The notes beneath the pieces are model-generated. The model did not search any database. It was not told where the DNA came from and was given only the letters and a program-made list of their open reading frames with translations. A stretch of DNA of 64,000 nt, from contig OW285188.1 of assembly GCA_935421135.1 (NCBI GenBank), positions 20,747,233 through 20,811,232 on the forward strand, given 5' to 3'. The number at the start of each line of letters is the position of its first letter. Position 1 is the stretch's first letter. Of the stretch, positions 12,701 through 27,700 are shown piece by piece. Position numbers and translations under genes: made by a program. The stretch comes from Bugulina stolonifera (taxonomy: Eukaryota; Bryozoa; Gymnolaemata; Cheilostomatida; Bugulidae).

Positions 12701-15700
12701 GTCTGTTCTTCTCCTCATCACCATCAAGAGCTTCTATAGCCGTCTTCACACTGACAACAGCCTCCACAACAATTCTATACTGGAATCCTACAACCAAGTT
12801 CACATCTGCTAAGCACATTTCATTTATTATACATGTAAGCATATATATTATGTGTGTCTTAGTCAGAAATACCTTGCAGGTACTTCTATCAATCACAAGA
12901 CAAGTCTTGCACAAAGTGCTGCTTAATTATTCACAACAGCAGACGAAGATTTGGAAGTGTGAAAGACGTACCAGAATTTAATACAGGCGTACCTGTCCGT
13001 AATAATCATTACCGGTATGTATTTCATACGCAGTAAGACCTACACAAGGTGTGCTGAATAATAAATGACATCAAACCATAAACACTAACCTGGCACGAGG
13101 TTCTTGATTGTAGCAGACGTCTCCTTCTTGTGCAGGTTGAGATGCTCCATGTAGTGTTCATTCTCCTTGTCTGCATTGGGGTCCAGCCTGGTCCACCTGA
13201 CCACGTAGCTGAGCAGACGGTTGTTACCAAACACTACCGCAGGGTTCCAAGAGAGCTCCGCGCATGTGTCACTGACTTTCTGGAGCGAGAGGTCAGTAGG
13301 TGGCTCAGTGCCAGAAGTTCTAACCTGCAGATATCAAACAAGATGTAGAGGTTATGGTAGGCTGTTAACAAACAATGACCAAAGAGTCATGCAGCAGAAA
13401 CAGCAGTTCAAAAATGTTCAATTCGCTAGCTTACCACTAATGAGACAGTCAGTTAGATTGAGCATAGCAATAAATCGCTAGCAAAATATGCTGTACATGT
13501 AAATGTCACATCGTAATATACATCATATGCCCAAATAAAGGAGATGCGCTGCTACACTCACAGTAATGGTAGCCTTGGGCAGCCACTCGCTGTCAGGTAT
13601 CTCTACGTTGTTGTAAGGTATCTGCTTTTCCTTCTTCCACTCATGTCCAACAGGAAGTGATGCAAAGTACTCCCCGGTAACGGCGGTCACCGTGATGTCA
13701 TACTCGGTGTGCTCACATAGGTTATGTAGGTTGATCACGGTCTCAGTGGGAAGTAACTCCTCACATATGTGAGTCTTTACTTTCTTACTGACCGGAATAC
13801 AGTCAACCCTCACAACTGCATTGGAATGAAATATGAAATCATAACTACTAATGCAAATTTGAAGGTATTGCCTACCTCTTTTGCATTTTTAAATGAAGGG
13901 AAAAGGCTACAAAATATTACCTTCCAATAGTATAATTTTCCAGCTGGTAATACCCAACAAAAATTTTTCTGGATAACTTTTAGCTTATTGAAAGTGTTTT
14001 CATTTACTGAGCAAAAATAACAAAATATGTTCCACATTAATACAAATGTGTGAAACTACAAATAGAATGTATAGGAAACAGCTAGCCAATGGCAATATCA
14101 GACACCTAAATTTATTAACACCCTATAGGAACATGGCAGACTCACGTTTAACCTCTACTCCTCTCTCACGTGGAGGATCCCAGCCTATTTGTAGACTGTG
14201 ACAAGTGCTAGCAAGGACACCCAGATTAGAGGGTGGTTGAGGAGGCTGTCCCGTAAGGACTGTTAGCTTCTTAGATTTTGCTGATATAATGAAGTGCCTG
14301 CTTACTTGTTCCCCTTCTGCATCGTCCATTTCTATAAGTGGTACAAATATATGTGTAACCTTCTAATATACATGTATCTACAGATGTAAGTCATGATTGT
14401 AAATATAGAGTAATACCGTATCATATTGTAATAGACAGCATCATGTTGACGTACCGTCGAGAGCCACATAATGCTGCCTTCGTCTTGCCTCCACTATCAT
14501 TGTATATGCAGTGTTAGGTGTAAGGTCTTGGATGAGCAAGTGATCGTCTGTTGTTGAACAGCTGTTTATGTGACCTAAAACAATATCATCTCTATCAGTC
14601 AACTTATGAATCTATATGACTGACTCATTACAAAGCATATTTTATGTCTATGATAGACAATTTCTGTATCTACGATCGTACACAGTAAAATTTTATAAGT
14701 ACGTCAAAGTTATAGCTGTTAACCTGTACATACTACATACATACAACGTACTTACTACATACATACCACGTACATACTACATACAATGCACACATTTTAC
14801 ACAATTTACATGTGGTATATTATACCATACAGTGTAATAAAGTAGTTTTCATATTGCCATAATGCTAAACTTTGTACAGTAGATGATAGACAATCCACAA
14901 GTAATTGGGAGTGGGTATAATAAAGAACTGTACTAGCAGTGTGATTATACTGTAACAGAATCATGAGAATCTGCTACACGATATCTAAGTATGATGACAC
15001 ACCTTGAGCCACCTCTCCAGGCCACCAGGTCACCTGGTAGCTGTCTGGAGGAAGGAAATGAGCTCTCTGTCTGTTCAGTTTATGTTTCCATACCAGGAGC
15101 ACCTGGTGTCCAGTCACCTTTTCTGTCCACACCTTACTGACCGGGGCAACCAGCCCAGTGTACTGTTAAATAGACACACATGGTATAATAAAGATGTGAA
15201 ATCTACATGAACTGTTCAACTGTTGAATAAAGTTAGCTTAAGTTCAATTAAATCCACCATGTTATTATATCTATCTGCATAGCATAAATGACTTTTCAAA
15301 AATAACAATTGGTAAAATACGGCGGTTTGGTAAAAGCGCAATTGGAATTTGGAACATTAACCTAAAAATCCCCAACAAGCGCTCTAAATATAAGCGTATT
15401 TGTGAACACGCATTGTTTTTGAACAGCAATTTTCTAAACTTTTGGTTCCCATATATTCTGGTCCTACTGAAAGTGTTATTGGGTATATATTAACCTGAAG
15501 AGACAGTTTAGGTCCAGGTTTGCACTCGGCATATCTACCACCACCTTTCCTAGGACTGTCAGTACCGCCCACAGGATGCTCAGTTAGGGCTATAATCTGT
15601 AGCTTGACCTCATCACCTAAGGCTACATCTTTAATGTTCATACTAGTGACCTCTGGTGGAATAGTTGAGCCATATATGGAATCATTCTTCATAAGCTGAT

Positions 15701-18700
15701 AGCCAGACAGGACGGCGTCACCGTACTGCTGGGGCACCTCCCATGTGATATCGATACCTGTGTAGCATGACGATGAATGAGCATATAACAGAGATGAGAA
15801 AAGTAACGTGTACCATTCAACGCCGTCAACAAATAATAACATCTCATCTGTATTTGAGAGTTACTAGATTTTATACATGATTCCTATACTTCAGCATATT
15901 TGGCTCATTTGCACATCAAAGTACAATATAGTATAACCCTAGTAGCCAGACTTGTTGCATCTGAAAAACCATTGTACAAATTTCCAAACTGCATGTACAT
16001 ATATTGCGCAAAGTACATTGACAATACGAATAGAATGCAAGAGTGATAATTGACAGTATTGTAGAGTAGGACCCTAGAGGTTAGTGGAGCACTACTGAGT
16101 GATACCACACAATATCAAACTGATATGTACCTTGGGGAGTCATGCCCTCAATGTAGATGTGAGGTGAGGCAGGGGGCGCTGCACATGTAACTGGCACAGT
16201 ATTAGATAGAAGGCTCTCACATAAACAGTATACACTGTTTCCTTCCGGAATCTTCTGACCAGATATAGACTTGACACTCACGTCATATGATACGCCTGGC
16301 TTTAGGTCATTCAGATAGTATTGGTAGCTACAAGAAAATACACTGGCCGTTGAGTAAATAGAGATGGACCAAGGCTATTTAACGTTAGCCACAAAATTTG
16401 CCGTAAAAACGAGGTTTGTAAAATTTGTAACCAACAAACACTTACTCGCGCTATTACGGTTGATTATTATACATGCACTAGTCTATAAATAAGAAATAAA
16501 TTTCCATTGGATATCATTGCAGTTATAATAGCATTGATATGTTACCTGATTCAATTTTATGAATATATGCATGTTATTATGTACTTGACACAAACTATAG
16601 ACAAGGATTCAAACTGCATCACAGAATGCTGAGCATAATACAATGAATATGTTTACCCATTAGTGTCTGATGCATGATTAGATTTCACTTCACCATGCCA
16701 CACCCCGTCCACATAGATGGTATAGTATGTGATGTTAGCCGGGTGACCAGCAGATTCGACAATAGACGGTTTGGGGGCATCCCATGCTATCACTACCACG
16801 CCCTTCTTGTAGCTAGGTTGGTTCACAATTAGTGGAGGTTCGGGTCTGACTGGACAAGTCACTGTGAGAGTGTTAGATGGTCTACTATCTCCAACAGGCT
16901 GGTTTGTTATTGCAATGACTTGAACCTGAAAATACGACGTCTGCTTACATAATATGGTAAGATACGTGCAACAGTCTATATAAGTATGTGTATGGTATCT
17001 TGACAATATAGGGTAACCCACTGAGACAATTCCATAATTTTATAACTACAAGTTTCAAAGCACTTTAAATAGTATTTTTAATTAGGGAATTTTCTCCTCT
17101 CTGGACACTATGGGATCCACAAAATCTAGCAAGTGGAAAAATTGCATTATGCATCCATGTATGGGCATGTATCTTCAGCCAACATAAGAAGAAATATCCG
17201 AACCTTGACAGTTCTACCAGGAACAAGGTTGTCTATTGTAGTCTGGGTACAGTCCGCAGGTAAAGGAACCGAAGCAGGTTGACCATTCATGTTGAAGTCA
17301 GAAGATCCATTGAGTAAGATCTTGTAGCCTGCTACTGGTATAGTGTTAGCCCTAGCTGCACTCCACTCCAATGTGACTTGGTTAAGCAGCTCTGTTCTAG
17401 TTGCTTTAAGGGTGGGCGGTTGAGGAGCCCCAACTGTCGTGTAATCAAACTCCTTGGATCTAGACTGAGTATCTCGAGGATAGTTACCAGCCAGGAACGT
17501 CCAGTTAGCCGCGACATATATCCTAAAGAAGAATATTTAATGCTACAAGTGAGGGTCAATGTATAGTGGTACAGTGTTCATAATTAATGGCGTGACGAAT
17601 TGAACATGTATATTAGTGCATTTCTAGTTTTGACTAATTTTCCCTGTTATTAACAGATTTATATGTAAACAATGTGCATGGCGCATGATTCATATGCCAT
17701 GCTTGAAGAATTAACTTGAGAGTAATAGGGTTTCTGGCATATGCAGTAACAGTTATGCTTAGTTAAACTAACTTAACAAATTGACCAATTTAGGAAGTCA
17801 TCTGCCAGAAACAAGGAAACATGGGAAGCTAAATTCTCCTGGGCACTCCTGGGCACTACTAACCTGTAAGTTGTGCCATTGGCCAGTCCTTGCACTAAAC
17901 ATTTATGATCATTGGTAACATTCCAAACATGCTGAACCAAGTTCACTTTTTCCCCATCCATGTTGACAATGCATTCAAAGCTGTTAATAAAACAAGATGG
18001 AGCCTTCAATATAATGACTGAACACTAAACAAGCATGTGGTAAAGAATCACATGATTGTACATGTATAATATAAATCAATTTGAAAATCTTTAGTTCGCT
18101 CTGTAGATTGCGCTCTATAGCTAGATTGATCAGTTAATTGGATACGATTAGTTTCCGTGAAATGGACACAAGATGAAAGATCAACATTCCTCATCTCTAC
18201 ATGATTCCCATATGATTATTTTATGCAGCTCAGGATTCCATAAATTACGTAGCTCTATGGAAAGTAGTCAGATAGGACAGACATGTATGGTTCATGCAAA
18301 AGAGAACATTTTTTAAAGAATAGAAAATTTGTATTAGATATGAGCAGCTATGAAGATATGGCTGATCTCTGATCACTTACTCAGTAGTGTCGTCAATTCT
18401 GAAATAGTAGGAAGTTACTCCGAATGAATATGAATATAATAGATGATAATTATTCAAAAATCTTATAACCAAACATACAGACTTAAGAAGTATGTACACT
18501 AGTATCAAATGTGTATCACTCAATACCCACCTAATATCACTGTCTACATCAGCTGTAAACCGTTCCCCGATAACGTTTACGGCAAATGATGTCAATCTAA
18601 ACGCCATGTCAGGTCGCTCAGATAACTCCCAATTCACAACTTCACCACCTCCCTGTATATGCTCAATGTGTACCACTGGTATTGGTAGCTGATAGTCACT

Positions 18701-21700
18701 AGGCAGCTGAAATATTTTAATTGCAATTTTAATAAAGTTTTTGTACCCTTTCAAAATGTAACTTTTACTTCATACATGTATGTAGTGTTAAGGGATTTAG
18801 CCACTCTATTTAATTATATGACCCTGTGACATATAAAAAGATTGTCAAGTAATTAACTCCTTGCAGAAAGGAAGATCGCATGTATGTAGAAGTAGATCAG
18901 TGAAGTAGACTTATTTCTTGAGTTGGCCGATGAACATCATGTATTACACGCTGTACCAGACTTACAGCAACAAATGGAGATTTGGGGCTAACAGGGTGAT
19001 CTTCAGCGGCAGTATGAGTATTGTCTACCAACAGGTCAGCATTAGGAACGTCTACCGGCACTACAACGGGCCTGATGGCTTTACGCTTCTTCACTGGTAA
19101 ATCAACTTGATGGGCATTGGGGTGCACCTAGTAACATAACACATCCACCAATGAAACACTATTATGATTTGAGTTGGAATAATAACAAACAGTCTCAGAA
19201 GAACAAAGGTTTATCCCCACTGTTTTTAAAAATGATTAGGATACACTGTGTAGAGTATGTATATAGCCTAATAAACTTCATTAAACTTATACTAGTCTAG
19301 TATAGTTACCTCAACTTCTGCTGTCATCTGAGGTGCGGAAACTGGTTTAGCTTCAGGATTCACAACCCTCAGTTCAGTTTCTCTAGTGATGGGCTGTATA
19401 CGTCCCAAACCATCAGGAGTATCGGGAACTACATTGATATACTTTGCATCCTAAAAAGACATTCCATGAATGCAATAATTTTAAATCTTTAGGCAACATG
19501 GTAAATCATTTCCGATGAATATGGAATATGCATTCAATTGGAATGCTCCTCACTTTCTATACCCAAAAACCTACACATGTATAATGAAGTAGTTGTCTAT
19601 TTGATGGTAACTACGACTCAACGTACCTGTTGTGGCCTATAAGCAGGATTCTTCACAGCTGCAATATTAAAATAATTTATTATAATTCATTGCATTGAAA
19701 CCATATTCTCAAGGATCAGACACTTAATCAATATTACAATTTGGAATTACAAACTGAAAAAATGATATCAGACGCATCTCCAATTTTCAAACTAATAAAC
19801 TTTACTGCGATTTGTAACAAGGAAACTACTTTGGGTACGTGCTAATGATTTAAGTTAAATTCAAAATTTTGAACTCTACATAAGTAGCAATAACTAGCGA
19901 ATAAATGATATGCACATCATAAAAACTCTTTAAAACTACATAGTATGTTGGGTACAATCACACAAATTTGGAGCTGAGGCTAAGCTAAGCATATATAGTG
20001 TAGATAGATTATAGACTGTGATCAATTGCGAAGGGAGTGTGTGAACTGAGAATGAGGAGCTTAGTGCTTGGAAGTGAGGAATTTGCAGCGTTTGCCCGTA
20101 ATTAACCAATCAGCAGCTGTATTCAGGAGAAGAGCCAACCAATAGGAGTCTTGGCTGTGGTGGCAGTTAGTCTCACAATAAGCGTGGGAGTTAGCTACAC
20201 ATACAGTAGCATCACACAGTGCAGCGTGTTTATCATCACAACATAGCAGCCTTCATGTTTTGGAAGCATAACTCTTAAAATGTTAATATGCATCCAATTC
20301 TTTCCTTTAGTTTCACTGTGTAGATGACTCAGCTCCATAACAAGTACGAAATAAGCTGCAGACGTGACGTCCAAAATAGCTTTGTCAGCAGTCACCTTAT
20401 AGTCTTGGTATAATGGTTTAATGGGATGGCATGAATCCAAATTTACGATTGCATATTACAGGCAAACGTCTTAGCATCACATCAAGCCATCAATCACACG
20501 CCTGAAAACCATTTCAACACTCAAAAGCAACTCATTTAAATAATAAGCATGCAATTTATAGCGATAGCAGTGCAAGTGTTCGGCAAAGCATAGGCATTGT
20601 ATGTGACAAGAATTTAGGGTTCTATCACTTTTTCTCCTTATTTTTCATACCAGAACTTTCAGAGAAAATATCCGATTAGTCGATTGGTTGATTTGTTAGA
20701 CATATGTGAGTAAAATAAATCAGAATTTAGAATATTCACAAAATTCATTCTGTGTATGAAATTAACACCAACTACCACTAGAGGGGAGAAATAGATATAA
20801 CCCCTAAACTCTTATTTCATGTAGGATAGACCTCATGTTACTCACTTGAATGCTGTTGTGTGGTTGGAGGCTCAACAAAGCCAGAGGCGCCTGAACAAAA
20901 TATTTCCAATGTGATATTACGATGTACCTTTCTATTCACATGGTGCACACAACTCAGGTACAGTATGTTCGATGCAAGGATACATGGTATGAAAGTTTTA
21001 CACAGCCGTACAAGATGAAGGTTAACAGTAGACAAAGTTCTAATTCTTACCTATTTTAGCTGTAATGACGGGAGGGTGTGGAGTAAATACATTCCGAGAA
21101 TCGTGCGACTGCTGGGGTTCTCCTGTATGGCGCTGGGTGTGTGCTTCATCACCAGAAGCTCGGTCTGAGACTTCTTCCTGTACGACATGAAGATGACCAC
21201 CGGAAACTCTACGGGTGACTCGTGGTTGCATTACTTGACCATTGTCCCCTGGTGGAAAGTTGTGTTGGGTCGAATGGGGAGGAGGTGGTGCCTCTATGTG
21301 TACTGTTGTAACAGCGTGATTTGAAACTGAGGCATATCCAGCGATGACTGCTGTTGGACTAACATTAGCCTTTGTTTTGTCAGCTCTTAGTTCAGTTGGT
21401 GAGGCAACCTGCGTATTAGGCGATGTACCCTGGGTTGGTTCAGAAGGAGGGTAATGATTGCGGCTCGGTGTTGTAATAGGGGTGTACCTACTAACTGTGT
21501 GTGAGTTGGGCTCAGCAGGTGGTGTCGGTACTCTGTTTACTACGGTAGTTGAGGAAGTAGATTGGACGACTACTGTAGTGGATGTACCTTCCGCTCCAGG
21601 TGGAGGATGTGGGACAGTGGTAGCAGAAGTAACTTTCTGTGGGTTACTGACTATATTGCGTTTAGACTTGGTAGAACGACGAGGTGGCGCAACGTTCTTA

Positions 21701-24700
21701 ACTAGAGCTGGTTGACTATAGCTGACCACCATTGCGGCATTGTTTGAGGTTGGTGAAGCAGGCCGAGAATTCACTCTGGAACTTGAACGGCTTCCATTCC
21801 TAGAGCCGTTTCGCGAAGAGGGTGCAGGCAGAACTTTAGTGGGAGGAGGATTATTTACAGAGCCCTTAGAGACTGTTTCCTCGTCACTACCACCGGTCTC
21901 ACTGGATCCAGTGCTACCACTTCCACTATCACTCATTGCTGGATGTGGCTTCTGACTTGGGCCAGCTCCAGAACCTTGGCTAATCATTGGCTCAAGGTGG
22001 TGAATAATTCCTTTGTCAGTACCAGTACCAGTTCTGGCAACTTGTACTTTGCTCTTTGGCTGCTCTTGTCGGATGTTTTCCTTTCGAACCTCAGATTGCG
22101 TTGAATGACCTTTACTGTTACTTCTCGCAAAAGACTGGGGATTGCTGATAATACCCACACCACTATTGATCTCAGTGCTAGATAGCCGGAACACTTCGGG
22201 TGTTCCATTTCTAGCATTATGTACACCAGGAATGTCAATGCCAGGTTGAATGACCATTTGCAATCTGCTTTTAGCTTGTGGGTCATCCGAGACCCCAAAG
22301 TCAGCATGAAAGATGATGGGCTGCAGAGTTTCTGGTAATGGGTGAGAGGGGTCATGAGACCCACCCCTACCAGAGCCCTGAACATGATGAGAAGATGGTT
22401 TACGATGTGATCTATTATGAGACCTATTAGAAGATTTAGGAAGTGTCAGCTGAAGCTGATTTTTTAGTACCCTAATACCTTGACGTCTTGGAGTAACAGT
22501 GTCTTCAACATCTGCTTCGGTTCCAGTTTCTGTTGCAGTCTCGCTTTCAGTCTCCATGTCAGATGAGTCAGATGCTGTAACAGTTAGTTACTGGTGCATG
22601 TAACTAAGCAACCAATAACAACTCGATGTAATGCTTACCTGATATGTACTTGCACTATACAGCCTTGATAACCTCGTTCAGAAAACTGGTTTTAGCCAAT
22701 TAACACATGAAGTTCAAAATTAAACCATAAATCAATAAAGACAAAGTAAAATCAACCTGGCTTCTAGTTCACAACCTACCAGCTGATGTAAGTTCTGTGT
22801 CGCCATCTCTGATCTCTAAGTACTCCTTGTAGATGTCAGTGTTGGCAGACCTGAGATGTGGAGGAGGCAGGACAATCTGTGAACAGTCTAGAGGCAGAGT
22901 GACTGTCAACTCATTAGATAGGAGGTGATGACCTGGATAGGCAGGTACTGCTGCTACTGACACTGTGTAGGTCACACCAGAGTGTGTGGATATGGCCGCC
23001 CTACATCTCTGCTCATTCTTAGCGGGCACCACCTAAATGTGCAATAGAATGGTAGCTTCTAGAGTCTAATACTACTGCTAATGTCGTAGCAAGAAAACAC
23101 AACCCGACAATCTATTAGTACAACATAAATAACACAATTTTCATCCCAATTTCAATTTCTACACTGGTGTTTAGTATCAATGGGCCAAAAGGGAATAATA
23201 GATTCGAGTCTTAGCACAAATATCATGTTATAAATACTTGTACTGTTGGTGAGATCTCGACTTTACCACTGCCTAGCAACCGTTGCCAGTGTTGCCAGAT
23301 GGAACTAGTGATTTCATATTGATACAAATAAGTAAATCGGGTTATTGAATATCTCACCATAGTACCACATTGCACATTGTTCAGGTAGACGAGATAGCCT
23401 TGTAGAGGTAGGGACGGCGTAGCGATGCTCCTCCACACAACTATCAACTTGTTTGAGCTCTCAGGCCGTTCTAAAGAGATGAGTGGTCCTCCACTCTCAA
23501 CCTGTTCAACATTGAATTGACCAAACATTATGATTCTATAATTTGGTCATTAGATATAAAGTACATAAAGTTTATGTTATGTAATTTAAGTATCTCATTT
23601 TGGTTATATTGCTGTTCTCTTACCCTCTCTGCAGATCTGAAATTGATCCTATTAGAGCGGTGAGGCATAAGACCTGGATCCTGAGAGAGGCACTCGAGGA
23701 CAACCTCGTAGGTATGCCCTCCAGCCAGACCAGATATGGTAGCTGCAGTGTAGTACGGTGGGAATGAGTTACAGTAGATCACTCCATTGATGAACATCTG
23801 AAAAGAAGAAACATAATAATTTTACACCACAAGCTAAGCAGCAGCACTGTTTGGCTTATAAACACAAAACTGGTTCATCTAATAGATTCCTAATAGATTG
23901 CGGTCTAAAAGCAATGAGCAATAAGAGCTGTAATAACCATGGACACTCTAAACTGTAAAGTTATTCTCTCATTTCACAATAGAAAGAGGCAAGAGAGGAC
24001 AATTCCACACTGCTATGCTGCCAGTCATTAGTAAGCTACTAGTTGGTACATTGCTATGATGAGGGTAATCCTTTATTTCTATAAAAACTGTTTTGTGACT
24101 TGATTTCTTATGGAATTCATGCTGATTTTATTACAGGTTTACTTTCACAAAGAACATTTTTGGAGATCATGGGTTCAGGAACATGGTAATCTGTAGAATT
24201 GTGGATATGGGTTTATGTAACATGGTAATTTGCAGACTGCAGGCTTATTTACTGTAAACACATAAAGCATATATAAATAATCATCATATGTGTACATGTG
24301 GGTTTAGCTGTATATAAACATAAACATACCCTGTAGCCTTTGACCAGCTGTACACATCTTTCACTTAGTTCATCCCAGCTAATGATCATCTCTCCTTCTT
24401 CACCTTCCATCACAGACGCTTTGATCCTAGGAATGCAGGCTTGCCAGAGCCGGTGTACTTCCTGTGACATAAAAGATATTAGATTTAGGATACAACAGAG
24501 TTATTAGAAGAGGAGACATTACATTCATATGCAAACAACTCCAATCGCAAGTTCATCTGTTTATAAGGTATAAATATATATCCTGTATTGATTGCACTCT
24601 AGATAAATATAGCGAAGGCCACTGACTACCTGTTGGCCTGTATAGTGCATGTATAATGGGAAAGTAACACAAACACAGCACAGTAATAAATAAATAATGC

Positions 24701-27700
24701 AACCATAATATTTTTGTTTAAAACATGGTGATATAGGGAATACACAAAGCACAGTTATTGCTGCTTATAAATCACTGGAATACTTGAGCCTAGCATACTG
24801 TGCAACCATTCTACCACTTTATTAGTGTCTCTTAATAATGAGATGACTTCCAGCTACAGTGTACCATATACCAGATGAATAATAATTCGACTGCACTTAC
24901 ATGTACAATAACAATTTCAGAGAGTTAGTCAATTATTTGAATGCATCTTCAAAGTCGTAACTAAATTTATTCATTCTTTTGGAGAAAAAAGTTTGTATGG
25001 CAAAAATTGTGAATCCCTTACAATCATTGTGATATCATGTACATACAGTGTATATTATAGTATAGTACTACATTTGAGAACATACCATACTAACAGGTTC
25101 TTCTACATCAGTCTCCGACTCGGTCGTCGTTGTGTCTGGAGTTTCACTTACAGCGAACCTGCGGGAGGTGAAGAGATCGCTGTCTACCATGTCATCATGT
25201 ACAGCACAAGCTCGTACGAAGCAGAGTCCTGGGAACTTCAGTACCACCCCTTCATTTGGGTTGTACAGCTGCAATACAAGTAAGTATGTACAAGTATGTA
25301 TGTACAAGTAAGTATGTGCATTTACCATCTATCTCTAAAGGTACAAGTTGGTTTCTCCTTAGCAGAGGTCTATTTCTAAACATCCGCAAATATATTATTT
25401 TTTTCGATGAAATGTTTGTCAAACTTTTGTGGCAATTTACTGTGTTTATCAAAAGATGAATACCTGTAGTTTTAATATTGTACGGAATGCATACCTTGGC
25501 AGACTTGTGCCATGGGTAGGGTGTAGCGCCATCTGTGGTGTAATAGATAGACGCATCGATAGTAGCACACTTGAGCTCTACGATATGATTGAGTTCTACA
25601 GTCCCTCCCATCTCTTCTACATAGTCAATGTATGGCTTCTCTACCTTTTTCACTGTAATGCAGTAACAGCGTACATTGTATTTAATACCTTGTACATGTA
25701 ATGCAGCAAAATTTAAGTAGAAATTAGAAAATAAATTAGTCGAAGTCTGTACGTTTGAGTAAAAAGTTGATACAAATGTATTTATGGCGTTATCGTGGAA
25801 TTAAGCACAGACTTGAAAATTATAGAAAATACCATAATCAAAGATCAGTGAAACATGATCATCTCCCCATGTAGAGAGTATTGAGAAATAAACAGGTGGA
25901 GACAATTCATACATCATTTTACAAAAGTTGACTCGCAGCAGATTGCTTGTCAACAAACATGGAATACACACTCAGTAGGTTACAACAGGTGAAGAGAGAT
26001 ATGGATACATAAAATTCATAGATTAGTCTGGTAGACATAAAGATTTTGATGTTATTAGAGAAGTTGTGTGTCCCTGGATTTTCAGCACCCTAAACTGAGA
26101 CTGATACCATATATTCTAGTTAAAGGTTGACCATCACATTGTTTAGAGGATTACCCGCCGCTAGACTATGAGTTATAGACAGCATACACCAATATCATTG
26201 TGCATTGATTAACTCACTTAGAATTATATGTATGTAAATTCTCTTCAAGACATGAAGAATTCAGATGAGATAAATAATGGTCGGTGCTCATGTATCACAT
26301 AACATAGGACATACGCGATCTCAGTTATAATGTGAAACCCAGGTACACATAATTTGTAAATAAGATAGAAACTGTGAAGGGGTAGAAATAAAGTTACTCA
26401 GAACAAACCTGTATCCTCTTCTTCATCAGCTGATAATTAACAAATCAAATTTGATTGAAACATACACAATGGATGCACCTAGACGTTCTATTGACGTACG
26501 AGCATTGATTTCTTCATCATTTATACCATTAGATACATTGTATACTGCATATTGTAGTTAGCATGATCAGGACTAATAATTTCACGATTATCCCGCACAA
26601 AAGTGCATATCTACTGACTTACCAGATCCCAGTACAGTAACGGAGCCAGCATAGCCTGAGGCCCCCTCTGAGGCCACACAGTAATGGCCGATGTCATCAA
26701 ATGTGAACATGTACGAGTTACTTCTCACAGCTTTCCCACTATTGAAGGCATTCCTACCTCTCACCACACTCAGGGGAGCCTGTGGGTACAACAAAGTGTT
26801 ACATCAGTTCATAGAAGCAATAAATAATTTTAGAATTGAATTTATGCACAGGGCTCCTCACTTGATAAAACAGCATACTTTAAATAATATTTTGCATTCT
26901 ATTTTATAGTAGTGTACAATAAACAGATAAGCGTAATATTATAATTCAGATGCACAATTATAGTTTCTTGCAAAATATGGAATGGTACAGTTTTATACTT
27001 CTAACTATAGCTGATGGATGACCACAATAATAATAGCTGGTGCAAAGGTGGAAATGGTTGAAGAAGCCTATGGTGATAAGGGGGACTCTTACCGCATTAG
27101 ATGTGTAGCGAAAACCATCGCTACTCTGAAATATTGGAAGCATACCTGGATTACATTGCGACTTACAGTGTTGATCCCATCTTACTGATGTGTATGCTCA
27201 TTATTGATTCAATATAGATGATTTATGTACATAAAATATAATATGCATCATATAATCATCCTCGAGAATATAAATTTATATACTAGATTCTTCCTATTTA
27301 TACATGTATATATGGAGATGCCTACGAGTGTTTACATATAACCAAATTCAATAAAACATGTATCCATGTATCCACAACATGTACATTACATATGGATGAA
27401 TACCCTCATATCGGTTAACATACCTCACTGTCGGGAGCATTGACGTGTATGATGTTATGAGCCTGCTCATGTTCTCCTTTCCAAGTCCATAATACACTTT
27501 GACCTTTCTTGATCGTTATGTTTCGAGGGTGAAAGCCAGATGAGTCTACTCGGACACACTTACCATCTATAGGTATGAGTAAAGTGATTGGAATAAAGCG
27601 ACAAATTAACAGGGTTGGGAACTTTGATCTACTTTTGCATTCGATTTCCGATTTTCGATTATGCTGACTAAACCAAAGAATACAAGCATTCGATTGTTAC

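Noticed and set aside
21458..22385. Open frames in other frames or strands inside the large exon 26
   Set aside because: Shadows of the 508-residue coding exon; they lack splice junctions that fit the gene.
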